Numbered from the stretch's first letter, positions 16,685 to 24,213 are shown. The stretch: 64,000 nt of DNA from Hamadaea sp. (GCF_013362815.1 NZ_JABFVK010000065.1:1-64000); one strand, 5' to 3'. Numbers and translations: made by a program. The notes: generated by a model not told the origin, from the letters alone.

Positions 16685-17694
16685 GCGGACTCCCGCCGGA
16701 CGAGCGCGGGGGCGATGTTCTCGCGCCGGGCCGGCAGCGACGGATCGTCCAATCGGGACAGCAGCAGCTGGGCCGCCTTGCGGCCACGGGCCGCCGCGCC
16801 GAGGTCGACGCTGGTCAGCCGGGGGAACGTGAGCTCGGCGATGTCGGTGTTGTCCATGCCGACGAGCGCCACCTCCTCGGGTACGCGGATGCCGCCCTCC
16901 AGCAGCGCGTGCAGCGCTCCGGCGGCGATGAGGTCGTTGGCGGCGAACACGGCGTCCGGCCGCGTACGCCCCAGCAGCCGCCGGGTCGCCTGCAACCCGG
17001 CGTCGAAGGTGAAGTCGCCGTCCTCGACCGCCACGGGTTCGAGCCCGTGCTGGGCGAGCGACGCCCGGAATCCGGCGTCTCGATGGGCGCCCGGCACGGT
17101 GTCGGGCGCACCGTTGATCATGGCGATGCGCGTACGCCCCAAGCCGACGAGGTGGTCGACGGCGAGCGCGACGCCGCCGATGGAGTCCGCGCGTACGTTG
17201 TCGATCGGGGTCTCGTCGGGCAGCTGGCCGACGACGACCACCGGAACCGCCGTACGCCCCAGCTCGTGCAAGTGCGCGTCGGTGACCCGCAGCGGCGACA
17301 TGATCAGACCGTCCACATAGCGCCGGGCCAGCCCCCGCAGCAGCTCGGTCTCGTTCGCCGTGTGCGCGTTGGTCGCCTGAATGAGCAGCTGCCGGCCGGA
17401 CCCGGCGATCTCCTGCTCGATGGCGCGCATCATCTGCACGTAGACCGGGTTGCCGATGTCGGCCACGGCCAGCCCGATCAGCCCCGTACGCTGCGCCTGC
17501 AGCGAGCGGGCGATGGCGTTGGGCACGTAGCCCACGCGCTCGGCGGCCGCCTTCACCCGGGCCGACAGCTCGGGACTGCCGCCCAGTCCGTTCAGCACCC
17601 GGCTGGCGGACGCGATCGAGACCCCTGCGAGGTCGGCGACCGTTCGGACGGTGGCCGGACCCGAGGTCCCATGTTGGAAACGTTTCCGTCCCAC
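16681..17694 (-). CDS. LacI-family transcriptional regulator
   Basis: 337 residues: an N-terminal LacI helix-turn-helix (TVADLAGVSIASASRVLNG, about 16-34), a hinge helix (AERVGYVPNAIARSLQ), and a periplasmic-binding-protein-like effector domain with VVVGQLPDETP, AVFAANDLIAAGAL and VPEEVALVGMDNTDIAEL. GTG at 17694 is supported by GGAGG 8 nt upstream. A perfect operator-like palindrome overlaps codons 2-6, so autoregulation is likely. It heads the transport operon with a 4-bp overlap into the MalF-type gene and probably represses it until the imported sugar or a derivative binds. Confidence 0.93.
   Translation of the reverse strand: MGRKRFQHGTSGPATVRTVADLAGVSIASASRVLNGLGGSPELSARVKAAAERVGYVPNAIARSLQAQRTGLIGLAVADIGNPVYVQMMRAIEQEIAGSGRQLLIQATNAHTANETELLRGLARRYVDGLIMSPLRVTDAHLHELGRTAVPVVVVGQLPDETPIDNVRADSIGGVALAVDHLVGLGRTRIAMINGAPDTVPGAHRDAGFRASLAQHGLEPVAVEDGDFTFDAGLQATRRLLGRTRPDAVFAANDLIAAGALHALLEGGIRVPEEVALVGMDNTDIAELTFPRLTSVDLGAAARGRKAAQLLLSRLDDPSLPARRENIAPALVRRESA
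17676..17687. promoter_or_regulatory. LacI-type operator palindrome inside the lacI start
   Basis: GGAAACGTTTCC is a perfect 12-bp palindrome with the CG centre typical of LacI-family operators. It overlaps codons 2-6 of the lacI gene, just downstream of the GTG. Binding there would block initiation or early elongation of the whole lacI-transporter operon. Recognition by this particular regulator is inference. Confidence 0.7.
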
Positions 17695-17707
17695 GTGCGA
17701 CGCCTCC

Positions 17708-17744
17708 GGGAAACTTTCGGCGAACTTTCCCGGGAGCTTTCCTC
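17708..17744 (-). promoter_or_regulatory. Three phased GAAAG-type direct repeats upstream of lacI
   Basis: On the plus strand CTTTC recurs at 17714, 17725 and 17737, i.e. every 11-12 bp, each within a related context (AAACTTTCGG, GAACTTTCCC, GAGCTTTCCT). On the lacI coding strand they read as GAAAG/GGAAAG motifs directly upstream of the ribosome-binding site. Helical phasing suggests protein binding on one face of the DNA, possibly additional half-sites for the same regulator. Confidence 0.45.
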
Positions 17745-17819
17745 ACATTGTGGCGACCGCAACATCATCCGTTCGGCCGGTTCTCCTGCCACGCCCCTTA
17801 TCGCGTCTCGCCCCGTTGA

Positions 17820-17884
17820 GCGCTGGATCAGGGATCTCGGTCGAAATTTGGGCCAAGATTCGACCGAGATCCCTGATCCAGCGC
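17820..17884. terminator. Dispersed hairpin repeat, copy 1 (after yccF)
   Basis: A 31-bp arm starting GCGCTGGATCAGGGATCTCG is repeated inverted around a 3-nt loop (GGC), with 29 of 31 pairs matching. It begins 8 nt past the yccF stop. The same element occurs after the ROK, nadD and ileS genes. There is no U-tract, as is common for actinobacterial terminators. It is classed as a terminator from its position and structure. Confidence 0.75.
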
Positions 17885-17892
17885 CGCGAGCG

Positions 17893-18270
17893 TCAGGGGA
17901 TCGCGGTGATCTCCCGGCCGAGCGGCCACAACGCGGCCGGCACGAGCTTGAAGTTCGCGATGCCGAACGGGATGCCGATGATGGTCAGGCACTGGGCGAT
18001 GCCCGTCACGACGTGGGTGAGGGCCAGCCACCACCCGGCGATGATCAGCCACACCACGTTGGCGATGGTGGAGGCGACTCCGGCGCTCGGCTTCTCGGTG
18101 ATCGTGTAGCCGAACGGCCACAACGCATAGCGGGCCAGCCGGAACGAGGCGACCCCGAACGGGATCGTCACGATGAAGATGAAGCACAGCACACCGGCGA
18201 AGGCGTACGCGAGAGCGAGCAGGAAGCCACTGCCGAAGATGAACCACAGGACGTTCAGGATGGTCCGCAT
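17893..18270 (-). CDS. YccF domain-containing membrane protein
   Basis: 125 residues made of two similar halves, each with a hydrophobic helix pair followed by an IPFG motif (TIPFGVASFRLARYALWPFG and, later, GIPFGIANFKLVPAALWPLG). This is the YccF duplication. It is an inner-membrane protein of unknown function with about four membrane helices. ATG start. A long hairpin repeat lies 8 nt after its stop, separating it from the divergently regulated lacI operon. Confidence 0.88.
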   Translation of the reverse strand: MRTILNVLWFIFGSGFLLALAYAFAGVLCFIFIVTIPFGVASFRLARYALWPFGYTITEKPSAGVASTIANVVWLIIAGWWLALTHVVTGIAQCLTIIGIPFGIANFKLVPAALWPLGREITAIP

Positions 18271-18303
18271 GCTCTGATCATCTCGCGTGGACGCAAGCGA
18301 CGG

Positions 18304-18915
18304 TCAGCGGTTCGCCCAGGGAACCGATTCCCACCCGTCGGGCAGCGTCCGAGGCGTCCAGGCCGGGTCCGGTTCCCAGGTCGCCCAGCCCTCGTCCCAC
18401 CAGCGCTCCCCCGCGTCGAGCCGAGCGGCGATCCGGTCGCCTTCGGCCTGGATCTCGTCGACCCGGCCGGGATACCGCAGTTCGCCGGTGCGGGCGAACA
18501 CTTCGACGTCCTTCCAGTGGTAGGTGGCAGCGCCCTCCGGCCACACGATGTCCAGCTCGTGATCGACGGTGTCGAACCCGATGGGCGTACGCCGCGGCGC
18601 GTCCTGCAGGTTGAAGTACCACCCGGTGAACCGACGCTCCGGGCCTTTCCAGAAGACGAAGATCGCGTGGTCGACTCCCGTCCAGTGCAATGACAGCAGG
18701 CCGTGCCCCTGCCAGCTGCGGTGCCCGGCGACGTCCCACGGATGCCGCCCGGCCGGGAACTCGCCGTCCGGGAACGCGAACGGGCTGCCGGTCGGCAGAT
18801 AGGTCACCAGCAGGTCCCCGTCGTCCTGCACGCAGATCGACGGCGACGCGAACCACAGTTCGCCCCGGATCACCTCACGGCGTACGACGGTGTCCCCGGG
18901 CTGGACGAGCGTCAA
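18304..18915 (-). CDS. DUF402 domain-containing protein
   Basis: 203 residues with the DUF402 beta-barrel signature: GVDHAIFVFWKGPERRFTGW, YFNLQDAPRRTPIGFDTVDH, ELDIVWPEGA and VDEIQAEGDRIAARLDAG. The family includes nucleotide or phosphonate phosphatases (FomD-like) and RNA-binding proteins, so a hydrolase acting on nucleotide-linked substrates is possible but unproven. The TTG start at 18915 overlaps the ABC ATPase stop (TTGA), suggesting co-translation. Conserved aspartates in the DTVDHELDIVW segment would be the metal ligands. Confidence 0.82.
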   Translation of the reverse strand: MTLVQPGDTVVRREVIRGELWFASPSICVQDDGDLLVTYLPTGSPFAFPDGEFPAGRHPWDVAGHRSWQGHGLLSLHWTGVDHAIFVFWKGPERRFTGWYFNLQDAPRRTPIGFDTVDHELDIVWPEGAATYHWKDVEVFARTGELRYPGRVDEIQAEGDRIAARLDAGERWWDEGWATWEPDPAWTPRTLPDGWESVPWANR

Positions 18916-19754
18916 GACGCTCGGGCGCTGAATCGCCCGTCCTCATAACTCACTTTCAAGGGGACGCCGAACGTCGTCGACAGGTTGTCGCCGGTGATCA
19001 CTTCGTCCAGCAGTCCGGCCGCCACGATCTCGCCCCGACGCAGCAGCATCGCGTGGGTGAAGTTCGGTGGAATCTCCTCCACGTGGTGCGTAACCAGCAC
19101 CAACGCCGGAGAATCCGGATCGGCGGCGACTCGGGCGAGCCGTCCGACGAGGTCCTCCCGGCCGCCCAGGTCGAGGCCGGCGGCGGGTTCGTCGAGCAGC
19201 AGGAGCTCCGGGTCGGTCATCAGCGCCCGGGAGATCTGCACGCGTTTGCGCTCGCCCTCGGAGAGCGTCCCGTACAGGCGGTCGGCGAGCTGCACGACGC
19301 CGAACTGGGCCATCAGCGCTTCGGCCCGGGCGAGATCAGCGGCTTCGTAGTCCTCTTTCCACCGGCCGACGACCGACCAGGCCGCCGTCACGACGACGTT
19401 GCGGACTACTTCGTCGGCCGGGATGCGCTCGGCGAGCGCCGCCGTCGACAACCCCACCCGAGTACGCAGCTCGGTCAGGTCGGTCCGGCCGATCCGCTCA
19501 CCCAGGACGTGCATCGTGCCCTTGGTCGGGTGCGTACGCCCCGCGGCCAGATTGATCAGCGTGGTCTTCCCCGCGCCGTTGGGGCCGAGCACCACCCAGC
19601 GCTCGTCCAGCTCGACCCGCCAGGTCAGGTCCCGCAGCAGGTGCTGGCCGGAGCGCGTGACGTCGACGTGGTCGGCCGCGACGGCCAGATCCGGGTCGTC
19701 CGCGGCTGGAAGGTCGTTCGCGACGGGTGAGCCGGGAAGCTGATCGTGAGCCAC
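18912..19754 (-). CDS. ABC transporter ATP-binding protein
   Basis: 280-residue single nucleotide-binding domain. Walker A is GPNGAGKTTLINLAAG (about 57-72), the signature is LSEGERKRVQISRAL, Walker B is LLLLDEPAAGLDL, and the switch histidine is in LVLVTHHVEEIP. No permease is adjacent; the next gene in the operon is DUF402. It resembles the stand-alone YlmA-type ATPases found in many Actinobacteria, whose role is unclear, possibly regulatory rather than transport. Its start faces the tandem palindrome array (19886-20028). Confidence 0.88.
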   Translation of the reverse strand: MAHDQLPGSPVANDLPAADDPDLAVAADHVDVTRSGQHLLRDLTWRVELDERWVVLGPNGAGKTTLINLAAGRTHPTKGTMHVLGERIGRTDLTELRTRVGLSTAALAERIPADEVVRNVVVTAAWSVVGRWKEDYEAADLARAEALMAQFGVVQLADRLYGTLSEGERKRVQISRALMTDPELLLLDEPAAGLDLGGREDLVGRLARVAADPDSPALVLVTHHVEEIPPNFTHAMLLRRGEIVAAGLLDEVITGDNLSTTFGVPLKVSYEDGRFSARAS

Positions 19755-19885
19755 GGGGCTATCAAATCAGCTACACCGCGAGCGAGTACGCCCGGGTCCT
19801 CTCCCTCCCGCGTCCGTCACACCTACGCCGAACGCAGTCCGCCCGCGGCCGCCGCCGCGCTGCCGCGCCCGCTGCCGTGCCGCAA

Positions 19886-20028
19886 GATCGTCGGCTCCCG
19901 ACAATCAACGCACTAAACGGCCCACGAATGTCGGCTTCCGACGATCATGGCAGCGCGAACCGCCAAGAATGTCGGAACCCGACGATCACTGCGGCGCGAA
20001 TGGCCAAGATCGTCGGCTTCCGACGATC
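19886..20028. repeat. Four-unit tandem array of 21-bp palindromes
   Basis: Related 21-bp palindromes lie at 19886-19906, 19926-19946, 19967-19987 and 20008-20028, a period of 40-41 bp. The best is GATCGTCGG-CTT-CCGACGATC. The 19-20 bp spacers are also related (…GCGCGAACCGCCAA versus …GCGCGAATGGCCAA), so the unit is a degenerate tandem repeat rather than a CRISPR. The last palindrome overlaps the stop of the 20027-20740 gene. The rest of this 272-bp gap (19755-19885) shows nothing recognisable except possible promoter DNA for the ABC ATPase. Confidence 0.8.
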
Positions 20029-20740
20029 ACACAGAGGCGAGCGAGAAATCGCGACCAGGCAGGGAGTGCATCCGGGACCGATCGGCCGGGAACAGCAGGT
20101 AGTGCTGGATGAGCCAATGCAGCTCGGCGGCGGGGACGGCGTACTCCGTGGTGTCGACGCGAATCCGGCTCTGCACGGCCCGTCGGAGGCCGGGACCGTC
20201 GGCGAGCTCCAGGACCAGGTTGTCCCCGTCGAGCAGCGCCGCTTCCAGGTCGGGCCACGGGACCAGCCGACGCCCGACCGTCACCCCGGATGGCGTCACC
20301 AGGAGCCGCGACGGCCGCACGCTCTCCCGGAGGTACCAGCCCAAGCCGACCACCGCCGGCCAGAACACCATCTCGGGTGGCGGCTCGGCGTACGGCCCGC
20401 CGGCCTTGACGATGCCGCCGTAGTAGGCGGCCAGTGCCGAACCGAAGGCGACGAAGGCCAGCCAGCTCCAGAATCGCAGCGACGTCAGGCGGTGCGCTTC
20501 GAAGCCGAAGCCGCCCGATGTGTCGCGGTACGCCAGCCAGGACTCCGTCTGCTGTGCCCGTCGATGCCGCCGCAGAAGCAGGCGAGCCAGCCCGAACAGT
20601 CCGGCGACGACCCAGAGGACGAATCGGTTGGGCGCGCTCCAGGCGTACCCGATGAGGAAGAAACCACCGAGGAGCGCGATGGACGCCGCGGCCTCGGGCA
20701 GCGCGGGCGTCCGTCGAACCTGCTCGATCACGCGGGCCAT
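20027..20740 (-). CDS. Hypothetical membrane protein, PH-like
   Basis: 237 residues. Hydrophobic helices lie near 17-32, 40-56, 89-108 and 120-135. A C-terminal soluble portion (RLLVTPSGVTVGRRLVPWPDLEAALL) resembles bacterial PH domains, as in many actinobacterial integral membrane proteins. I do not recognise a specific family. ATG start. It is transcribed away from the divergent ABC exporter pair (70 bp between starts), and its stop lies inside the last unit of the tandem palindrome array. The role is unknown. Confidence 0.72.
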   Translation of the reverse strand: MARVIEQVRRTPALPEAAASIALLGGFFLIGYAWSAPNRFVLWVVAGLFGLARLLLRRHRRAQQTESWLAYRDTSGGFGFEAHRLTSLRFWSWLAFVAFGSALAAYYGGIVKAGGPYAEPPPEMVFWPAVVGLGWYLRESVRPSRLLVTPSGVTVGRRLVPWPDLEAALLDGDNLVLELADGPGLRRAVQSRIRVDTTEYAVPAAELHWLIQHYLLFPADRSRMHSLPGRDFSLASV

Positions 20741-20809
20741 GGTAGCCGCCGACGGAAATCAGCCGATCGGGCGGAAACTCCGGGCGGTACCCGCGACGTC
20801 ATAGCGGGC

Positions 20810-21790
20810 ATGACAGCGGTGATCGAGATACGCGGATTGCGGAAGAACTTCCGTGGCCTGCGCGGCGGCGGGAAAGTCGCGCTGGACGGCTTCGACATGA
20901 CCGTCGAGGCGGGCCAGGTGCACGGTTTTCTGGGGCCGAACGGTTCGGGCAAGACGACGACATTGCGCACGCTGCTCGGCCTGGTCCGGGCCGACGCCGG
21001 GCAGATGACCGTGCTCGGCCGGCCGAGCAGCGAGTATGCCGCGGTGGCGCACCGGGTCGGCGCGATCGTGGAGAGCCCGGCCTTCTTCGGGAACTTCACT
21101 GCGCGCAAGACGTTGTCGCTGCTCGCGGCGGCGGGCGGGGTCGAGCCCGAGCGGGTGCGCAAGGTGCTCGAGCGGGTCGGGCTCCGGGATCGCGAGAACG
21201 AGCGGGTCAAGACCTTCTCGCTCGGCATGAAGCAGCGGCTCGCGGTGGCGTCCGCGCTGCTCAAGGGGCCTGAATTACTCATTCTCGACGAACCGGCCAA
21301 CGGGCTCGACCCCGGCGGCATCCACGAGATGCGCACGCTACTGCGCGACCTGGCCGCGGAAGGCGTCACGGTCCTCGTCTCCAGCCACATCCTGAGCGAG
21401 ATCGAGCAGGTCTGCGACACCGTCACGATCATCTCGCGCGGTCGCCGCGTCGTCGCCGGGCCCGTGGGCGCCGTGCTCGCCGCGCATTCCAAAAACGAGC
21501 ATCTGGTACGCGTGAAGCAGCTGGACCGGGCTCGCGAAGTCCTCGAAGGGGCGGGCCTGACCGTGTCGGCGGTCGATGGCCACCTGGTGGTGGGCGGGGC
21601 GACCGACCCGGCCGTCATCAGTGAGGCGCTCGGCCGGGCCGAGGTGTGGCTGACCGAGCTGAGCCCGGTCGGCGCGGATCTGGAGAGCGTCTTCCTGGAC
21701 CTGACCGCCACCCGGCCGCTGCCGGGGGCGTACCGGCAGGTGGACGACACGGTGCAGGTCGAGTCGGGTCAGCTGGAGGTCGTCGCATGA
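20810..21790 (+). CDS. ABC transporter ATP-binding protein (ABC-2 type exporter)
   Basis: 326 residues. Walker A is GPNGSGKTTTLRTLLGLV, the Q-loop region is GAIVESPAFFGNFTARKTL, the signature is FSLGMKQRLAVASALL, Walker B is LLILDEPANGLDP, and SSHILSEIEQV holds the switch histidine. The C-terminal ~90 residues are the accessory domain of DrrA/BcrA-type exporters (ELSPVGADLESVFLDLTA). The ATG at 20810 fits the family N terminus (TAVIEIRGLRKNF); a longer frame from 19727 is spurious. It overlaps the permease gene by 4 bp (ATGA), forming a two-gene efflux or membrane-remodelling transporter of unknown substrate. Confidence 0.93.
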   Translation: MTAVIEIRGLRKNFRGLRGGGKVALDGFDMTVEAGQVHGFLGPNGSGKTTTLRTLLGLVRADAGQMTVLGRPSSEYAAVAHRVGAIVESPAFFGNFTARKTLSLLAAAGGVEPERVRKVLERVGLRDRENERVKTFSLGMKQRLAVASALLKGPELLILDEPANGLDPGGIHEMRTLLRDLAAEGVTVLVSSHILSEIEQVCDTVTIISRGRRVVAGPVGAVLAAHSKNEHLVRVKQLDRAREVLEGAGLTVSAVDGHLVVGGATDPAVISEALGRAEVWLTELSPVGADLESVFLDLTATRPLPGAYRQVDDTVQVESGQLEVVA

Positions 21791-22752
21791 AGGGCAGTCT
21801 GCTCAAGGCGGAGCTGAACCGGCTGCTGTCCCGGCGGTTCGTGCAGATCCTGGCGGCCGTGATGATCGGGGCGTTCGCCGTGACCGTCGCCGTGACCATG
21901 GCGGGCAGCACCACGCCGTCGGCTGGCGACTGGGCCGCCGCCGTGAGCCAGGCGCGCGCCAACAACGAGGTCCACCAGCAGCTCTACGACGATTGCGTGG
22001 CCGCGCACGGACCCGAGGCGACCGCCCTGGACCGGGCGAAGTACCCCGAGCAGTGCCGGCTGGTCGTCGAGCAGCCGGAGGACTTCCTCTACGACACCTA
22101 CGTCTTCCACACGTCGATCCGGCCGCTGGTCGGGTTCCTGGCGGCGTACTTGGCTTTGTTCGGGTTCCTCGTCGGCGCGACGTTCATCGGAGCCGAACTC
22201 GCCAGCGGCGGAACCACCAATCTGCTGCTGTGGCGGCCGGAGCGCGTACGCGTCCTGGGGGCGAAGCTGGCGGTGCTGCTCGGCTCGGTCGGCGTCTTCT
22301 CGCTCGTGTTCTCGGTGCTCTATGTCGCGACGTTCTACGGCATCGCCAAGGCCACCGGGTATGTCGGCGGAGTGGACGCGGACTTCTTCCGTCAGCTCGC
22401 CCTCCTCGTCGTACGCGGCCTCGGGCTGGCCCTGATGGTCACCGGGATCTCCTTCGGCATCGCCACCGTCGGCCGGCACACCGCCGCTGCGCTGGGACTG
22501 CTCACGGCGTACGCGGTCGTCTGGGAGGCCGGCGGGCGGCTGGTGATGGAGGTGCTGGACTACCGCGCACAGGAGCCCTGGTTCCTGTCGACCTACGTCG
22601 GCGCCTGGATGGTCGGCCGGCTGGAGTACTACTTCGGCTACGGCGAATACGGGCGCATCGAGTGGTGGCATGCGGCGGTCGTGTTCGGGGCGCTGGTCGC
22701 GGTGGTCCTCGCGGCCGCGTTCGGCACCTTCCGGCGGCGCGACCTCGCCTAG
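21787..22752 (+). CDS. ABC-2 type transporter permease
   Basis: 321 residues starting KGSLLKAELNRLLSRRFV, typical of ABC-2 permeases that open with a short basic helix before the first membrane span (ILAAVMIGAFAVTVAVTM). A ~110-residue extracytoplasmic region with two cysteines (DDCVAAHGPEA, PEQCRLVVEQ) follows, then about five more helices, ending FGTFRRRDLA. The start overlaps the ATPase stop. The two cysteines could form a disulfide. Together with the ATPase gene it forms an exporter. A dispersed hairpin repeat begins 14 nt after the stop. Confidence 0.85.
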   Translation: MKGSLLKAELNRLLSRRFVQILAAVMIGAFAVTVAVTMAGSTTPSAGDWAAAVSQARANNEVHQQLYDDCVAAHGPEATALDRAKYPEQCRLVVEQPEDFLYDTYVFHTSIRPLVGFLAAYLALFGFLVGATFIGAELASGGTTNLLLWRPERVRVLGAKLAVLLGSVGVFSLVFSVLYVATFYGIAKATGYVGGVDADFFRQLALLVVRGLGLALMVTGISFGIATVGRHTAAALGLLTAYAVVWEAGGRLVMEVLDYRAQEPWFLSTYVGAWMVGRLEYYFGYGEYGRIEWWHAAVVFGALVAVVLAAAFGTFRRRDLA

Positions 22753-22766
22753 CGCTCTTCAGTAGG

Positions 22767-22830
22767 GCGCTGGATCAGGGTTCTCGGTCGAATCTTGAGC
22801 GGAGTACGACCCAGAACCCTGATCCAGCGC
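22767..22830. terminator. Dispersed hairpin repeat, copy 2 (between convergent genes)
   Basis: Left arm 22767-22797 begins GCGCTGGATCAGGGTTCT; the right arm ends AGAACCCTGATCCAGCGC. The outer 18 bp pair perfectly and the inner part is degenerate. It lies exactly 14 nt from the stop of the permease gene on one side and 14 nt from the ROK gene stop on the other, a good place for a bidirectional terminator. Confidence 0.75.
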
Positions 22831-22844
22831 TGTCGCAGGAAACG

Positions 22845-24023
22845 TCAGTTGGTGGTGGAGCCGAAGACCTGATCGCGGACGGCGTCCAACCCGGTCAGCA
22901 GCGCGCCGCGAAGCACCGGCTCGGCGCCGACCTCGGAGACGACCACCCGCGGCGACACCACAGAGATCGCGGCGACCTCGTGCTGTACGCGATCGGCGAG
23001 CGGCGTACCGCCGGCCTGCCCGACTTCTCCGGCCAGCACGACGAGCGACGGGTCGAGGACGACGCCGATGGAGGCGACGCCGAGCGCCAGCCGCCGGGCC
23101 AGCTCGTCGAGGACCGGACCGCCCTTGGTGCCCGCCGCGATCGCGGCCCGCACCGCTTCGCCCGCCGTACGCCCCTTGAAGCCCTGTTCACGAGCGACGG
23201 CGAGAACCGCGTCGGCACCGGCGACGGCCTGGAACGCGCCCTTCGCCCCGCGCTTGCTGACGTCACGCGGCAGATCCGCGCCGGGGACGGGCAGCCAGCC
23301 GATCTCGCCTGCCGCACCGGTCGCACCCCGGTGCAGCCGCCCGCCGAGCATGACGGCCAGGCCGACGCCGCGGTCGATCCAGACGAGCAGGAAGTCGCCG
23401 ACGCCCCGGGCGGCTCCTTCGTGCGCCTCGGTGACGGCCGCCAGGTTCACGTCGTTCTCGAAGAACACGTCCGGGATGAGGTCTTCCCGCAGGTTGCCGA
23501 GCAGACCGCGGTGCCAGCGCGGCAGGTCCCAGGCGAAGGCGATGTCGCCGGTCGCCGGGTCGACGAGGCCGGGCGTACCGAGGACGATCCGGCGGATGTC
23601 GGACAGTGCCGCGCCACCGAGCTCGGCCGCCTCCAGGACGGCGGAGTGCACGACGCCCACCGGGTCGTCGGTGTCCCGAGTGGAGTGCTCGACACGGCCT
23701 ACTATCGAACCTGTGATGTCGGCGCACGCCGCGACCACGTGGTCCGGGCCGACGTCCACGCCGACGACATAGGCACTGGACGGTGTCACCGCGTACAGCT
23801 GCGCATTCGGACCCCGCCCGCCGGCCTGCTCGCCGACGCGCCGGACCAGGCCGCGCTCCTCCAGCCGTTCGACCAGCTGGGAAGCGGTGACCTTGGACAG
23901 GCCGGTGCGTTCGCCGAGCTGGGTACGCGTGAGGGGGCCGTGCTCCAGCAGGAGTTCGAGGGCGGCTCGATCGTTGAGAGCGCGCAGGAGACGGGGGGTT
24001 CCCGGAAGACGAGCAGATGACAT
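22845..24023 (-). CDS. ROK-family transcriptional regulator without the zinc motif
   Basis: 392 residues. A MarR-like winged helix-turn-helix (LLEHGPLTRTQLGERTGL, then SKVTASQLVERLEERGLV) precedes a ROK sugar-kinase-like domain (VVGVDVGPDHVVAACADITG, VNLAAVTEAHEGAARGVG, LHRGATGAAGEIGWLPV). The usual ROK zinc site, a GH followed by CxCGxxGC, is missing: the region reads GEIGWLPVPGADLPRDVSKR without cysteines. The regulator may therefore bind its sugar differently or not at all. It is divergent from the GH3 hexosaminidase gene across an AT-rich operator-like region, so that gene is its likely target. Confidence 0.88.
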   Translation of the reverse strand: MSSARLPGTPRLLRALNDRAALELLLEHGPLTRTQLGERTGLSKVTASQLVERLEERGLVRRVGEQAGGRGPNAQLYAVTPSSAYVVGVDVGPDHVVAACADITGSIVGRVEHSTRDTDDPVGVVHSAVLEAAELGGAALSDIRRIVLGTPGLVDPATGDIAFAWDLPRWHRGLLGNLREDLIPDVFFENDVNLAAVTEAHEGAARGVGDFLLVWIDRGVGLAVMLGGRLHRGATGAAGEIGWLPVPGADLPRDVSKRGAKGAFQAVAGADAVLAVAREQGFKGRTAGEAVRAAIAAGTKGGPVLDELARRLALGVASIGVVLDPSLVVLAGEVGQAGGTPLADRVQHEVAAISVVSPRVVVSEVGAEPVLRGALLTGLDAVRDQVFGSTTN

Positions 24024-24040
24024 GGCGACAGCCTCTGGCG

Positions 24041-24083
24041 TTTAGTAAAGTTTCTTATTAGATTGGCTTTGCTTTACCACTAG
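24041..24083. promoter_or_regulatory. AT-rich operator/promoter region between ROK and GH3 genes
   Basis: TTTAGTAAAGTTTCTTATTAG (24041-24061, an imperfect dyad) is followed by GCTTTGCTTTACCACTAG (24066-24083), which repeats a TTTAC/GTAAA half-site. The region is sharply AT-rich against the surrounding DNA. ROK repressors bind such AGTAAAG-type sites, so it is a likely operator controlling both divergent genes. The exact promoter boxes are not resolved. The remaining 24084-24213 shows nothing else. Confidence 0.6.
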
Positions 24084-24213
24084 GGCAAGGGTACGACGTC
24101 CACCGCCAAGCGGGCGTCCCCCAAGCCGACCGACACGGCCCCGCCGCACCGGGCGCGGCCCGCCTCGCGTACGACACAGACCCCCGGAACGACGACGAAC
24201 AGTGGGACAGAAG

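Noticed and set aside
19886-20028. CRISPR-like array (21-bp repeats, 19-20 bp spacers)
   Set aside because: Spacers are related to each other, there are only four units, repeats are shorter than usual, and no cas genes are near. It is a degenerate tandem repeat of a palindrome.
19727-20809. N-terminal extension of the ABC ATPase frame from 19727
   Set aside because: It crosses the palindrome array and is antisense to the 20027-20740 gene; the ATPase family starts at the ATG at 20810.
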